DNA from: Parietaria judaica
Taxonomy: Eukaryota > Streptophyta > Magnoliopsida > Rosales > Urticaceae
Direction: 5' to 3'
DNA: 64,000 bases
NCBI GenBank assembly: GCA_954871525.1
Contig: OX940865.1
Span: 20,010,420 to 20,074,419, forward strand
Every line of letters starts with the position of its first letter. The stretch's first letter is position 1. Positions 35,022 to 48,500 of the stretch are shown here, one piece after another. The notes under the pieces are model-generated. The model saw nothing but the letters and a program-made list of their open reading frames with translations, did no database searches and was not told the DNA's origin. The translations under genes were made by a program, and so were the position numbers.

Positions 35022-38000
35022 TTCTCCCCCGTAAGCTTGACTTGCTACACTTCTTACTCCGAGTAGCTCTCTGATCTCTGCGAACTTCACTCTCGCCAAT
35101 GCCTTGGTGAGGATATCTGCCCGTTGTTCCCTTGTGCTGATGAACTCAACGACGATCTGTCGTTTCTCCACACACTCACGAATATAGTGATACTTCGTGT
35201 CAATGTGTTTGCTTCGTCCGTGAAACACTGGATTCTTCATCAACGCTATTGCAGATTTGTTGTCCACGTAGAGAGTTGGTGGTTCTTGCTCGGAACCCGT
35301 CATCTCATTGAGTAGTCCTTTTAACCACATAGCCTGACATGCTGCTGCGGTTGCCGCCATGAACTCCGCTTCACATGAGGATAAAGCTACTGTCTGCTCC
35401 TTCTGGGACTGCCAGGTGATTAGATTCCCGTTGAGATAGAACGCCATCCCTCCGGTACTTTTTCTATCATCGATGTCACCGGCCAGATCGCTGTCCGTAA
35501 AGCCGACGAGTACTTCTGCTTCACTTCCTCGGTTGTACTGGATCCCGTAGTCCGTCGTCCCTTTCACATACCTCAATATGTGCTTCACTGCCTGCTGGTG
35601 TGCACTTGTGGGGTTCTCCATGTAACGACTGACTATTCCCACCGCGTGTGCAATGTCTGGTCGGGTATGAGTGAGATACCTCAAACACCCGATCACGCGT
35701 ATGTATTCCGTAGGATCCACTTTCTTCCCTTCTGCATCCTTCCCGAGTTGCAGCTTCGCCTCCATGGGGTACTTGCTCGAGTTACAGTCCTCCATCTCGA
35801 ACTGTTTAAGGATCTTCCTCGCATAGGCCGACTGCTTCAGCGTGATACAGTCTTTCTTTTGCTCCACCTCGATCCCGAGATAGTATGAAAGTAATCCGAG
35901 ATCGCTCATCTCGAATTCGGCCATCATCTGCTGCTTGAATCCATCCACGCCTTCTGCGCTGGATCCTGTGACGATCAGGTCGTCCACGTATACTCCCACG
36001 ATCAGAGTCTCATGTCCGGTACTCCTGGTGTAGACTGCCTGCTCCCTCAGGCACTTAGTAAATCCAAGATTCTTCAAGCTCTTGTCGAGTCGAATATTCC
36101 ACGCTCTTGGTGCTTGTCTCAACCCGTACAAGGCCTTGGAAAGTCTGTACACCTTCTGCTCCTTCCCTGTGACGCTGAACCCTTCTGGTTGCTTAACATA
36201 CACTTCTTCCTCGAGGTCACCGTTTAGGAATGCTGATTTGACATCCATGTGGTGAACATCCCATCCTTGATGCGCTGCTAGAGCAAGGATCAGTCTGATC
36301 GTGTCCAGTCTTGCTACTGGTGCAAAGACTTCGTCGAAGTCTATTCCTTTCTTCTGCACGTAGCCTTTAGCTACCAGTCTTGCCTTGTGCTTAAGGACAT
36401 TCCCCTCTGTGTCCTTCTTCAGCTTGTACACCCACTTCAGGCCGATGGACTTGTGACCTTTTGGAAGGTCAGTTAGTTCCCATGTCCTGTTTTTCTCGAT
36501 TGACTCCAACTCCTTCTTCATTGCTTCCTGCCACTCTTGCTCGGCTGATGCCTCTTGGAAGTTGGTTGGCTCTTCTGCGCAAAGCAATGAGAGTTCCTCT
36601 AAATCCACCTCTTGAGTCTGCTCGTAGACTTCGGCTAGAGGTCGGAATCCTCGTGGCCCATCTTTAACAGAGGAATCTCCTGAGCTGAACGGGCTCGTTC
36701 TGCTCGGACTTGGTGTCTGTGGTGTGTCCGGGGTACTTTCTCCCGGGCTGGTTTCCCTTGTCTCTGGCAAGACTGTTCCTGTGCTAGGTGTTCCGGGCTG
36801 CTTCTGCTCGGCAACATCCTCGTCTTCTTCTACGCTGAACTCTACTGAGTTCTGCTCGGGGTCTTCTCGTTCGTCGCGCCAATCCCACTTCTTCTCTTCT
36901 TCGAACACTGCATCTCTGCTCACTTGGAGTCTGCCGCGTCGTGGATCATAGAATCTGTGTGCCTTGCTTCCTTCCTCTGCTCCAAGGTACACCATCTTCT
37001 GACTCCGATCATCCACCTTCTTGAGATTAGGACCCGCAATCTTTACGTGTGCGGTGCTCCCGAACACTCTCAAGTGTTCTAGGTGGGGTTTCTTCCCGTA
37101 CCACGCCTGGTAGGGAGTGCACTCTCCTAGTGCCTTGGTCGGCAAACGATTAAGCAGATAGACCGCATGTCTCACTGCTTCTCCCCAAAAGCTGGCCGGA
37201 ACATGCATACTCTTTAGCAAGCTCCTCGCTGTGTTCATCACAGTCCGATTTCGTCGTTCCACAACGCCATTCTGCTGTGGCGTGTGGGGTGCTGAAAGGT
37301 GTCGCTGAATTCCTTCCTCGTCGCAGAATTCTCCGAACTGCTGTGAAGTGAATTCTCCTCCTCGGTCTGTACGCAAAACCTTCAACCTGTGCACCGTGCT
37401 ATTCTCCACGATCTTCTTGAACTTTCTGAAAGCCTCGAAAGCTCCGCTCTTCTCCTTGAGAATATATACCCACATCAAACGACTGTAGTCATCAACAAGT
37501 AGGAAGAAGTACTTGTTACCGACAGTGGTCGCAGGGGTGATCGGACCGCAGAGGTCGGCGTGCACCAACTGTAGTGGTCTTTCTGCCCGGAACTTGGCTC
37601 TGATCGGGAAGGGTATTCTCGCCTGCTTCGCGATCATACAGCTTTCACATAGCTGGTCGGGGTGCTGTATCTTAGGAACTCCGAAAGCCAAGTTCTTCTC
37701 GCCCATCATCTTGAGCGCGTGAAAGTTCACGTGTCCGAGTCGAGCGTGCCACAGCCACGCCGGATCTGTCATTGACGCCATGAGGCAGACGGGCTGGCTG
37801 GTCTTCAGGAGGATCTTGTAGAGTCTGTTAGGTGTCCGCTCCACCTTCATCAACAACACTCTATCTTTGGTCCACATCTTTAGGTAGGGCCCGGCTAGCA
37901 GCACCGTATTCCCGATTTCCGTCATCTGTCCCAGACTGATGATGTTACTCTTCAACTTCGGGATGAAGTAAACCGCAGTCATCAAACGCTGGTCGCCATT

Positions 38001-39287
38001 CTTGCACTCGAGCAGGATCGACCCTCTGCCTTTGATCTCTACGACGGATTCGTCGCCGAATTTCACGTTGCCCGTGATATTCTCATCGAGCTCTTTAAAC
38101 TTAGCTCGGTCTCCGGTCATATGGTTGCTTGCCCCGTTGTCAAGATACCATACGTCGGTACTGACTCTTTTCTCATCGTGTGTGAGGAGATTTGCAAAAA
38201 CCTTATCCTCGATGAGAAAGAGCTGCTCGCTGGTCTTCTTCGGGTAGTGCTGATCGCTGAGAACCTCCGGACAGTTCTCCTCGGCTTCGTGCTCGCCGTT
38301 CTGTCCGGCCAGGTGTATAGCCTGCTCGGCAAATAGCAATGCCGGCTGGTCGTCTGGGAACCTAGCTAGGTTCGCCTCCTCGCCCTGGTTTCTGCTCCGG
38401 CACTCTGATGCGAAGTGTCCGAGCTTCTGACAAGAGTAGCACTTCACCGTGCTCTTGTCCCTTCGAGTCGGTCCTTCTTGACGGCTCGAGCTGCTTCCGC
38501 GTCCTCGCGAATCCCTGCCTCGACTCCGTCCTCGACCTTGTCCGCGTCCTCGGACTTCTCCACTGTAGCTATTCCGTCCTGAGATACTTGAGAAAGATTC
38601 GGCTCCCCCGGATCTTCTCTGTCTCGCTGTCCACTCTTCATGCGTGAGTAGGAGATTCTGCTAGTCTCCTTTGTCGCCGTAGCCCCGAAGTCTCTCTTCG
38701 TGGGTTTTGAGACGCCCAACAACCTCTTCAACCGTCATGGTCTTGAGATCGCCGAACTGCTCAATCGACGTCACTATCTGCATGTACCTGCGAGGCAACG
38801 CACGTAAAAATCTGGTGACAATGGTGGTCTCGTCCACCTTGTTCCCCAGTGAGCGTATGCCGGTCACAATGGACGTGAGTCTCAGAGCGAAGTCGTCCAC
38901 CGACTCGCTTTCCTTCATCCGCATGACCTCGAATTCACTCTTCAGGGTCTGGACTTTGGCATCCTTGACGCGATCTGCGCCCATGTGCATAGTCCGAAGC
39001 GTCTTCCATGCTTCTTTTGCGGAATCCTTCTCAGAGAGCATGAGAAGGAGTTCTTCTGGAACAGCTTGGTAGATTGCTGCGAGTCCCATCCTTTCTTTGC
39101 GCCCTTCAGAGTCGCCACCTTCAATGGCCTCCCACACTCCCTGCGCTTGCAGGTTTACCCTCATCTTCAGCGCCCACACGGCGTAATTGCTCTTCGTGAG
39201 CATGGGGTAATGAAGCGTCACTGTGCCTTCCCTGGATTCTGGTTTCTTCACAACCAGATCTCCGATCGTCGATTCTGATGAAGACAT
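34734..39287 (-). pseudogene. Copia gag-pol polyprotein with one in-frame TAG
   Basis: The frame is 1518 codons from ATG at 39287 (MSSSESTIGDLVVKK). Gag comes first, then a TAG at 38663-38661 (codon 209), then the zinc knuckle [14 protein letters not shown] near codon 283. Next are an aspartic protease ([11 protein letters not shown], near codon 383), an integrase with HARLGHV zinc region and Dxx[16 protein letters not shown] catalytic segments, a reverse transcriptase with YVDDLIVTG, and RNase H with [11 protein letters not shown] and the final [13 protein letters not shown] segment. The decayed sister copy has a sense codon (GAG) at the TAG position, so the stop is most simply a point mutation. 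The frame continues past the usual end into the 3' LTR. The polyprotein would form virus-like particles and integrate cDNA. Confidence 0.92.
35022..35030 (-). other. Polypurine tract of the young Copia element
   Basis: GGGGGAGAA on the minus strand sits directly against the 3' LTR, the expected primer for plus-strand cDNA synthesis. Confidence 0.85.
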
Positions 39288-39300
39288 GTTCTTCGATGAA

Positions 39301-39312
39301 GCTCTGATACCA
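39301..39312 (-). other. Primer binding site of the young Copia element
   Basis: The minus strand reads TGGTATCAGAGC, the initiator tRNA-Met complement, two bases inside the 5' LTR. Confidence 0.9.
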
Positions 39313-39314
39313 CT

Positions 39315-39855
39315 TGTTGGATCCCAAACCACGGATCTGCGAATAACACGAGTAATCACCACGAATCAAACGAACTTAAGAACACGAATTTGGGAGAAGA
39401 AATTCTCTGATTACTATTGAAGGCAATTACAAAGATAACTCGAAAAACTTAATGGACTCAACTCTACTCTTAACTCTTCTTATTTACAGAGTACACTGCT
39501 AGGTTTATATAGGCCTCACATTGGCAAAACCCTAGCTAACAGAATCGCACTAAATCAGGAAACTACCCTAAATAATCTCGCCAAATCTTTGCTTGCTCCT
39601 TAAGCTACGCGCTTTCCTTTCTGGGTAGACTTTCCCTTTTCTGCCCGGACAGTCTTTCTGTCCCCGAGCTGACCTGCTCGTATGCTCCGGGATGAGCTTG
39701 CCTTCTATGCGGACTCTCTTCATGTGTTCACCCGAGCTGGGCTGAACGTCTGTCCGTCCTTTGTTCTTGTCTGTACCCGGGCTGACTTCTCGCAAGTCTT
39801 TCTGCCCGTCTTGGCTTCTGGTCGTCATCCGGACTAAGTCAAGCTTAAGCTCACA
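39315..39855 (-). repeat. 5' LTR of the young Copia element
   Basis: It starts TGTTGGATCC and ends AAGCTTAAGCTCACA on the plus strand, with the same length as its partner. It would hold the element's promoter. Confidence 0.95.
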
Positions 39856-39860
39856 AAACA

Positions 39861-40428
39861 TATATAAAAATACAATACATATTATTATTGCAGTTAAAGC
39901 ATTAGTTCTTTTTAGTTCGTAAAAGTACTAATTTTTTTTACCGTGGACGGAAGAAACATGAATGTAAAAATTGGTATTGTCACTAATCACTATAATGATC
40001 GTCAATTAAAAGCATAAAAAGGCATAACAAACTAAGAAAGGTTTTTTCATTTATTTATTGAGTAATTATATTATTTAAATTATATATATAATTTTATTAT
40101 ATATATATATATATATATTGAAAACAGAAAGAGATTGATTATAGTATTATACGGAGGTAGAGATGAGATTGAAGGTTATAATGAGAATTTTATTAAATAT
40201 CGTGAGTAGAGAGATATTTTATTAAAAGTATTTACCTTATAATGGGTAGGTATTTCGCTAATTCGCTCTATGAAATATCATTATATTAATGTGCGCCCGA
40301 GCCTGGGCCCACTGCGTAATTTTTGTGTGAATATGTGGGGCCTTTGTAATTAACGTACGGTTGTTGTTTGAATGTCAATATATTCGCCCCATGTTTCACT
40401 AAGGAGGATCAAATCCACTTTCATTCTT
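39861..40428. other. AT-rich spacer, nothing recognised
   Basis: It lies between the Copia element and the MULE. It includes a short (AT)n run near 40100. No reading frame or element ends were found. Confidence 0.6.
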
Positions 40429-41766
40429 GGGTAATTAGCGGCATAAATAGCTAAAGTTTTTGAATTCCCTTAGGCATGATGCGAATGCCAAAAAACGACG
40501 GCAAAAGTCCCCAATGTGCACTAATCACACTAATCGCAAAATTTTCATCCAACTAGTTGGATGACTGTTAGTCAACTGATGATGTGGTAGTGTTGACCGC
40601 CACGCGGACATCTACATAGCATGCCACGTCATTTTTAATTTATTTCCCACGTTATTTTGTTTTGCAATTCTTTTACGTGGCCCACTTTTCTTCTCGCCTT
40701 CTACCGTTGACACGTGTCAATTCTCTCTTTCCCACACTATGACCTGTGCCATCCAAATAACTAGCCTTTTTTTTTTTGCTTTTGTAAGGTTGAAACCCAG
40801 AGCCCAAAGAAACAAAACACTAAACCACCGAAGTTATTTGATGACAGATTGTACTGAATATGAAATTTAAATAGCAAACATATTAAGAGATTATCAATAT
40901 AAGTATAATTAAATAAACCAATAGGAAATAATGTCGTGTAATTGGCATGACAAGTAGACCACATTATCTAAAGTTTGGTTTTAGTTGGACTTTATCAAGA
41001 TAAGTATAAAATTTCTCAACAACCAAAAGGGTTTACGTTAGTCGAGTCCCATTATTCATTTTGTAAAAATTTCTATAGATTTATGATCATCATGTTTATT
41101 AACTAATCATAATAAGCTAGCTACAATAGCTATGCTAAACTCATTTTATTTATTTAATTAGTCGTGATATTGTTAATAAATAGATAAATTTATTTCATAT
41201 TTATTTTACTTTATTAAATTATCTTAAGATGTAAGTATTTAAAACTTATAAGTAGGATAATATATACAATTTTAGTAGTATTTTCAGCCACTAGCCGAAA
41301 ATAAACTTATAAGTACGATAATATTTACAGCTATAGTAGTATTTTCAACCACTACCCAAAAAAATGACGGATAATAATCAAAAAAATATCTCACATATTA
41401 ATGGATATGTTTGCTATTTAAATTGTTATATCCATTACATTTTGACACCAAATACTTTTGATCTAGTAATTTAGTACTTTGTTTATCTGGGTTTGGTCAT
41501 GTGTTCCAAAATATAAATACAAAATATAAAATAAAAAAGATGTGGCAAATTATTTTAAATAAAATGACATGGCGTGCCACGTAGATGTCCGCGTGTCAGT
41601 CAACACTGCCACATCACTAGTTGACTAACAATCATCCAATTAGTTGAATGGAATTTTGCAATTAGAGTGATTAGTGCACATTGAGGACTTTCTCCGTCAT
41701 TTTTGGGCATTGGCATCATGCCTAAGGGAATTCGAAAACCTTGGCCACTTATGCCGCTAATTACCC
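40429..41766. mobile_element. MULE-type element with about 200-bp inverted ends
   Basis: The first about 200 bp (GGGTAATTAGCGGCATAAAT onward) match the inverse of 41570-41766. Flanks TTCATTCTT (40420-40428) and TTTATTCTT (41767-41775) form a 9-bp target duplication with one mismatch, as in Mutator-like elements. The interior is AT-rich with no transposase, so it is non-autonomous. It ends about 750 bp upstream of the cyclase start codon. Confidence 0.85.
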
Positions 41767-41775
41767 TTTATTCTT

Positions 41776-42519
41776 TCATAATTTATTTTCTTCTTAAAAA
41801 ATAGAGGGAGGGATTAGTTATACATATTTGATTGGAGCTCTTCACCAACAGCCGAGAGTTTGTCATGCAATATTTGTTTACGTATAATACACTTATAAAC
41901 AAATATGCGTCGGCTTGTTGGCAAACCAATAATTTTTAACTAAAGAGATGGGATAAGCACAGAAAGCATGGATCCGATAATAATATTAAACAAGCTAAGA
42001 TATATTGCACAGTTTTCATGTTGCTTTGTATAAACGATAATAGTATATATATGTACACATATTCATGGTACGTTTCATCATATCATCACAAACAAATATT
42101 CTACTCTCCTCACGGTACGAGCTCTGTAATATATAATTTCGCATATTATATAAGTTTATTCCTATTATCTTTCATTTTTATGATTGGTCAATGCCCATAG
42201 CAGTAGAAACCATGATAAGAATAGTAATACTTACGTTACAATATAGTAAACTAAATAATATAGTTTATGATTTCACATATATACCAGGCAAATCGTGAAC
42301 ATGTTACCATGTGTGTGCATGGATTTGCATGGTTATGGTAATTATTTGTTTTGCTTGGGCTATTATTACCTCAAAGTAACTGGTTATGTTTATATATTGA
42401 AGCGGTCATATATATAAAGCTAGCGCTATATTGATATTTTTTATAAGCTATCTAACAAATTGATTGGAACCTTATATATAGAGGATTAATTGTAGATCAA
42501 TGTGTTGCAGGCAGTAAAA
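41776..42519 (+). promoter_or_regulatory. Presumed promoter and 5' leader of the cyclase gene
   Basis: TATA-like sequences lie at about 42408-42418 (CATATATATAAAG) and 42471-42482. A TTGCAG just before GCAGTAAAAATG could be a leader-intron acceptor. An in-frame upstream ATG at 42502 would add six residues, but the family start Met-Trp-Lys-Leu is at 42520. The transcription start is not known. Confidence 0.35.
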
Positions 42520-45500
42520 ATGTGGAAACTCAGATATGGCAAAGGAGCTAAAGATCCTTACTTGTACAGCACAAACAACTTCTTGGGAAGACAGGTGTTC
42601 GAGTTTGATCCGAACGCTGGAACCACCGAGGAGAGAGCGGAAGTGGAAGAGGCTCGCCGGAATTTCTATGCAAACCGCCACAAAATTAAGCCTTGCAGTG
42701 ACCTAGTATGGCGTCTTCAGGTAGTCTTAATTATATATACATACACACAGATCTATGTACACATATACTTTTCTCTTTTGTATATCGTGACTGTACTAAA
42801 TCGGAATTGATTTCTTAAAGATGCTAAGAGAGAACAAGTTCAAGCAAGCAATTCCACCGGTGAAGGTGGAGGACGGCGAGGAAATTACCTTTGCAAAGGC
42901 CGACGCAGCCATGAAGAGGTCTATAAACTTCTGGTCAGCCCTGCAGTCTCCGCACGGACATTGGCCGGGTCTCCTCTCCGGTGTCATGTTCTACGCCCCT
43001 CCAATAGTACGTACTGTGCAGCTTCTATCGTATTCTAGACTCTAGACATAAATCACTAGTACAAATATAAAAGAACTACTGATACGACGGTATCGTCGAG
43101 CACCGGTTTGAAAACAATTTTTTTTTTTTTTTTTAACTTTTTCAAAAAAGTAAAATTTTAAACTTGTAATGTGACAATTTGTTAATTGTTAATTTTTCTT
43201 TTAGAACACTACAAAAACCTCATCTTTACACTCGTAAGCAATCAATATACCATAGAACTTTAATAAATGATTGTATATCTCTAAAAGTGAACAATCGGCT
43301 ATTAAAGAATTATTTTAACTATACATAAACGTATATAGGTATTTTGCATGTACATAACGGGGACGTTGGACACGGTATTGAGTGATCAACACAAGAAAGA
43401 GCTGTTGTGGCACATGTATTGCCATCAAAACGACGATGGAGGGTGGGGGCTGAATGTTGAGGGGCCGAGCATGATGATGTGCACTGTCCTCAACTATCTC
43501 GCGATGCGCATTCTTGGGGAAGGCCCTGACGGGGGCCTTGCCGATGCCTGCACCAGAGCTCGTGAATGGATCTATCGTCATGGCGGTGCCACAAGCTCTG
43601 CCTCATGGGGGAAGACTTGGATGGCGGTTAGTACACTTTCCAAATAATTTGTTGACGTCCTGGTTGTCTACTTGTAGTTATATGTTAACAGGAACTAATT
43701 AGCATCGTTTTTGTATAATATACAGGTGTATATAAATAAATTAAAGAGAGAGGGAAGTAAATATAAAGAGAGTCATATTATATTATTTGTACCATGATTT
43801 TAATATGAAAATAGTATGATACACGAAATGAAATAATGTATACGCTTTCATTTAATAAAGTTTAAATAGCCTTAAAAAATAAAGTTTAAATTAAGGGTAA
43901 ATTACGGCCATAGTACCCAATGTTTCAAATATTATGAATTATGTATCTAAGCTTTTTTGTGGCTATAATACCTAAAGCTGCTTCTGTTATGGAATTTGGT
44001 TTCCTCCATCGAACTCCGTTAGTGATGTCCTACTTTCCTACGTGGCACCACGAATATTGGGTAAACAACGACTAAAGTACCCAATGTTTCAAAAAATTTG
44101 AATTAAGTACCTAAGCTTTTTTTTTTTTTTTGTGAGGCTAGTACCTAAAATTGCTTCTGCTAAGGAATTTGGTTTCTTCCGTCAGAGTCTATTAGTGGTG
44201 TCCTACGTGCCACCTCGGATGCACCATGTTGATTAGGCAACACAGCCATGTGGGATTTTCTTTAATTTTTTTTTATCTTAAGCATTATTACGAATATAAT
44301 TTACTTATAATAATTAAAATAAAAACTGTAAATATAATTTAATACTAATAATAATTAAAATTATAAATATAGTTTAATGATTATAAATATATTTTTAATG
44401 ATTATCTTACAAATATAATTTAATAATAAATTAAAATCAAATTTATAAATATAATTTAATGAAGTTATATAACTAATATTGTATTATGAAGCATCAAATA
44501 TATTTAGTTTTTTAATATTATTAAAATAAAAATCTACATCATTCATAAAAATACTCTTAAACAATATAATGTTTTACGCATGCATTAAATATATTTTAGT
44601 TCGTTTTTACTGCGTAACAATAGTAATATGTTAATTTAAAAGTATAAGAGACATTTAGTGGCATTAGTGAAATTTTTCTTAAGCAATTTAATATTTGACA
44701 AAAATGTCTCTTATACTTTGAAATTAACATATTACTATACTAGCGTATTAAAAACGAGCAAAATATATTAATCCATGCGTTAAACATTTATTTAAGTGTG
44801 TTTTTATCAATTGTGTAGATTTTTATTTTGATAACTTGAATAACTAAATTTATTTAATGTTTCATAATATAATATAAGTTATATAACCTCATTAATTTCT
44901 TTTAAAATATTCGTAATGTTTAAGAAAGATATAAAAAAATATATTCCTTATAATGCTTAAGAAAAATATAAAAATATATAAAATAAAAAATAAATATATA
45001 AAAAAAATAAATATAAATGTAATGTGACGGTTAAATGCATGTGAGTTGATGGAAGAAACCAAATTCCTTAGCAAAAGTAACTTTCAGTACTAGCCACCAA
45101 AAATAAATTAGGTACATAATTTAAAAGTTTTAAAATATTAGTTTCTTTAACCGCAGTTTATTCAATATCCAGTGCCACGTAAGACACCACTAACGAAACT
45201 TGCGGAGGAAACTAAATTCCTTAACAGTAGTAACTTTAGGTAGCCACTAAAAAAAGAGAGTAAATAATTCATTTTTTTTTTAGAATATTATGTACTTAAC
45301 CGCAGTTTCTCGTAAATTAATGATTTGATTCAAGATATTAAATTTCTCGAATATCCATCGGCATGCCCATCGAATTTTTTTTTTCGAGAATATTCGAAAC
45401 GATATATCCATCGGCATATCCATCAATTTACCTATGAGATACCAATCGACAAACGATATATCCGTAATATGAAAAGTACGAAACGACATCGGCAAGCGGT

Positions 45501-48500
45501 ATTTAAAACCTTGATCTGATCTATATAATTAATTAATTAGTTGGCTAAAAAGTATCTTTATGAAAATATAATTTTAATAACGAAAGAAAGGTTTGCAATG
45601 TGGTTCATAAAATGATATAAAATATATCGATATACGAGCGAATCTTTAGGATTCAGAGAACAGAGAACTTACTAATTAATAAATTTTCCACAATTGGCAA
45701 AAGTTTTCAACACATAACAGAGTCATAATGTAACGCGAGAATTACAAACCTTCAAGAATAAATAATACATATATATATAACTATACCATAAGTAGTTAAT
45801 TGTTTAACAAGAAAAGGGATATTTGCAACAAAAATACTCATATGTTACAAAAAACAACTTATATTCGAAATTCTTTGTGGCACACATTCCAATTGATATA
45901 AAAGTCTTGGAAAAAGTAATAAGTTTTTATCACAAACTCGCTACCTTGAAGTTTCACGTGGCGTTGTGTAACTTATCCACATTTTTCTATCTTTGACCAA
46001 GTTTCTCCCTTTTATGACCAAGTAACGACACGTCTTAGTATAAGCATTTCAGAAAAAGTTTTGGCTACTATACAAAAGTTAGTGTCCGTTGTTAACTCTT
46101 TCAAGTTCTTATACATCATACGATATAAAGGGGGTGAAAACATGGACAAATAATATTTTGCTAGGTGGAACTTCACCCTACGAAGTTCAAGAAACAACTT
46201 GATTAAATTTTTACAAGATTTTCATACAATCAATTTTTTTAGCCAATAATAAATGGCTGAAAATAATAGTCTCTCCTTTGATAAGGATATTTTTACCGTA
46301 AATATCCCATAATAAAATAATACGAATATAATAGGAATAATGTACTAACTATCTAAATTATTTTGGATCATTGATGGTAGATACTTGGGGTGTATGAATG
46401 GGATGGATGCAATCCTATGCCACCAGAATTTTGGCTCTTGCCCTCTGACATTCCTCCTTATCTTCCCTGTAAGTTATTATATTTCTGGGTTAATTGCGGC
46501 GAAAATATCCAACCTTTGGTCAAATTCTCTGCTGAGTATACAACCTCCGTAAATAGCGACAAAAGTACCTAAACTTGACATTTGAGAGTTGACCGAGAAA
46601 ATCCACCTATGTGGCAATCAGCCTTTGCCACATGGCACTTGGCCACCACATGGCATGCCACGTAATTAATATTTTTATATATTTTTTTAAAAAATCTTTT
46701 TTTATTTATTTTTTAAAAAAATCTATTTTTTATTTTTATTTTTAATAAAAAATAATTTTTTCCAATAATAACAAATAATGAATATTTAAATTTAAATATT
46801 CATTATTGGTTATAATTATTTATTTTTTAAAAAAGTGGGTAGAACAAAATAAAATCACCGTTCACGGTTCACTTGAACACCGTTTCCGATCCGGTTCACG
46901 CGTCAAATAAAAATGTTTAATATATTTAATAATAATAGCTAATAAACGCAAACAAATTGTTTAAAAAGTCAAGACATAATTAAATACACACCACTTATTC
47001 AAAAACAAAAAATAGTAGTCATATTCATATTTAACAAAAAAATATTTTTATTTGTTTGCATTATATTTTTTTTGTGTTTGCATTTTACAATAATAATTGT
47101 TGTTTAATATGTTTTTTTATTTATATATTATTCTTTTTTTTTAAATTGTCGTAAAATAATCATATGATTATTATTGGTTATTATTATTAAACATATTAAG
47201 CGATTTCGTTTCACCCGTGAACCGGATCGGAGACGGAGCTTGAGTGAACCGTGAACGGTGATTTTTTTCTTTACTTGTTTCGTTTGATTCACTTTTCTAA
47301 AATGAATAATTAAATTTAATAATAAAAGTAATAATGAATATTTAAATTTAAATATTAATTATTGGTTATTATGAAAATATAATTTTATTATTTAAAAAAA
47401 ATAAAATTTTAAATATTTTTAAATTATTTAATAAAAGGATAATAACGTGGCATGCCATGTGGCAAAGACTGATTGCAACATAGGTAGATTTTCTTGGTCA
47501 ACTCCAAATGCCAAGTTTGGGTACTTTTGCCGCCATTTACGGAGATTGTATACACAACCAGAATTTGACCAAAGGTTAGGTATTTTTGCCGCAATTAACC
47601 CTTATATTTATAGTTCTATCATTTTCTACTCACTGAATTCACCACAAGGAAAAAGTCAATTACAATGATATTCGATAAATTAATAACGATAATATCGATA
47701 AAATAATAAAAAAAATTATCTTGCAAATTATTAATTTATAGTAGTTATACTGTATGTATGTATGTATGTATGTATGTATCATATCTATAATGTTATATAA
47801 ATTTTTTGATCTCAATAATATTAATTTATAAAAATTTCAACTAATCTATATATATAAAAGGGCAATGACTTCGGGAATCGTGTCGGCTAAAAACCATCAA
47901 TTTTCACCTCATTCTTTTTTCTCCTCTTTTTGAATTATTTTTTTTTCACATATAATTATGTGACATATTTTTTTTAAAGTTCTAATTCTTAATTATATTT
48001 ACAACCCCTATTCATGTATTGTCTTTGATATTTGAGCACATGATGGTTATTATCAGTGAAGATGCTATCCTATTGTCGCATGACTTACCTTCCGATGTCA
48101 TATCTCTACGGCAAGAAGTTCGTCGGTCCCATCACACCTTTGATCCAGCAACTGAGAGAGGAGATCCATAAGGAGCCCTATAATCAAATTAAATGGAGTA
48201 AATGGCGCCACGTTTGTGCCGACACAGACAGCTATTACCCCCCCGGCAGACTACAGAGGCTGGTGTGGGATGGTGCGTACTATATCGTAGAGCCCCTAGC
48301 CACAACTTGGCCATTTAGCAGGATGAGAGAGAATGCTATTGAGAGAGTGATTGAGCACATTCACTATGAAGACGAGCATAGTCGATACATCACTATCGGT
48401 TGCATCGAGAAGCCGCTGGACATGCTTGTCTGTTGGGTTGAGGATCCAAAAAGCGAGGCTTTTAAAAAGCACATTGCGAGACTTGGCGAGTTCTTTTGGG

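Larger units (their letters stand above)
34481..39855 (-). mobile_element. Young Ty1-Copia retrotransposon
   Basis: The element is 5375 bp with two 541-bp LTRs that differ at six positions by eye, and a perfect 5-bp target duplication AAACA (34476-34480 and 39856-39860). Primer site, polypurine tract and a single gag-pol frame are all present. One in-frame TAG in gag is the only coding defect found. The near-identity of the LTRs means recent insertion. Confidence 0.95.

Noticed and set aside
35124..39278. Many plus-strand frames inside the young Copia element
   Set aside because: Antisense shadows of the continuous minus-strand gag-pol frame.
39301..39312. tRNA-like sequence
   Set aside because: It is only the 12-base primer binding site complementary to initiator tRNA-Met, not a tRNA gene; no cloverleaf is present.
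39568..39861. 97-codon minus-strand frame in the 5' LTR
   Set aside because: Identical in origin to the pol extension in the other LTR; no separate gene evidence.
42502..42519. Upstream in-frame ATG of the cyclase
   Set aside because: The family almost always starts at the Met-Trp-Lys/Arg-Leu found at 42520; the upstream codons overlap a possible leader-intron acceptor.
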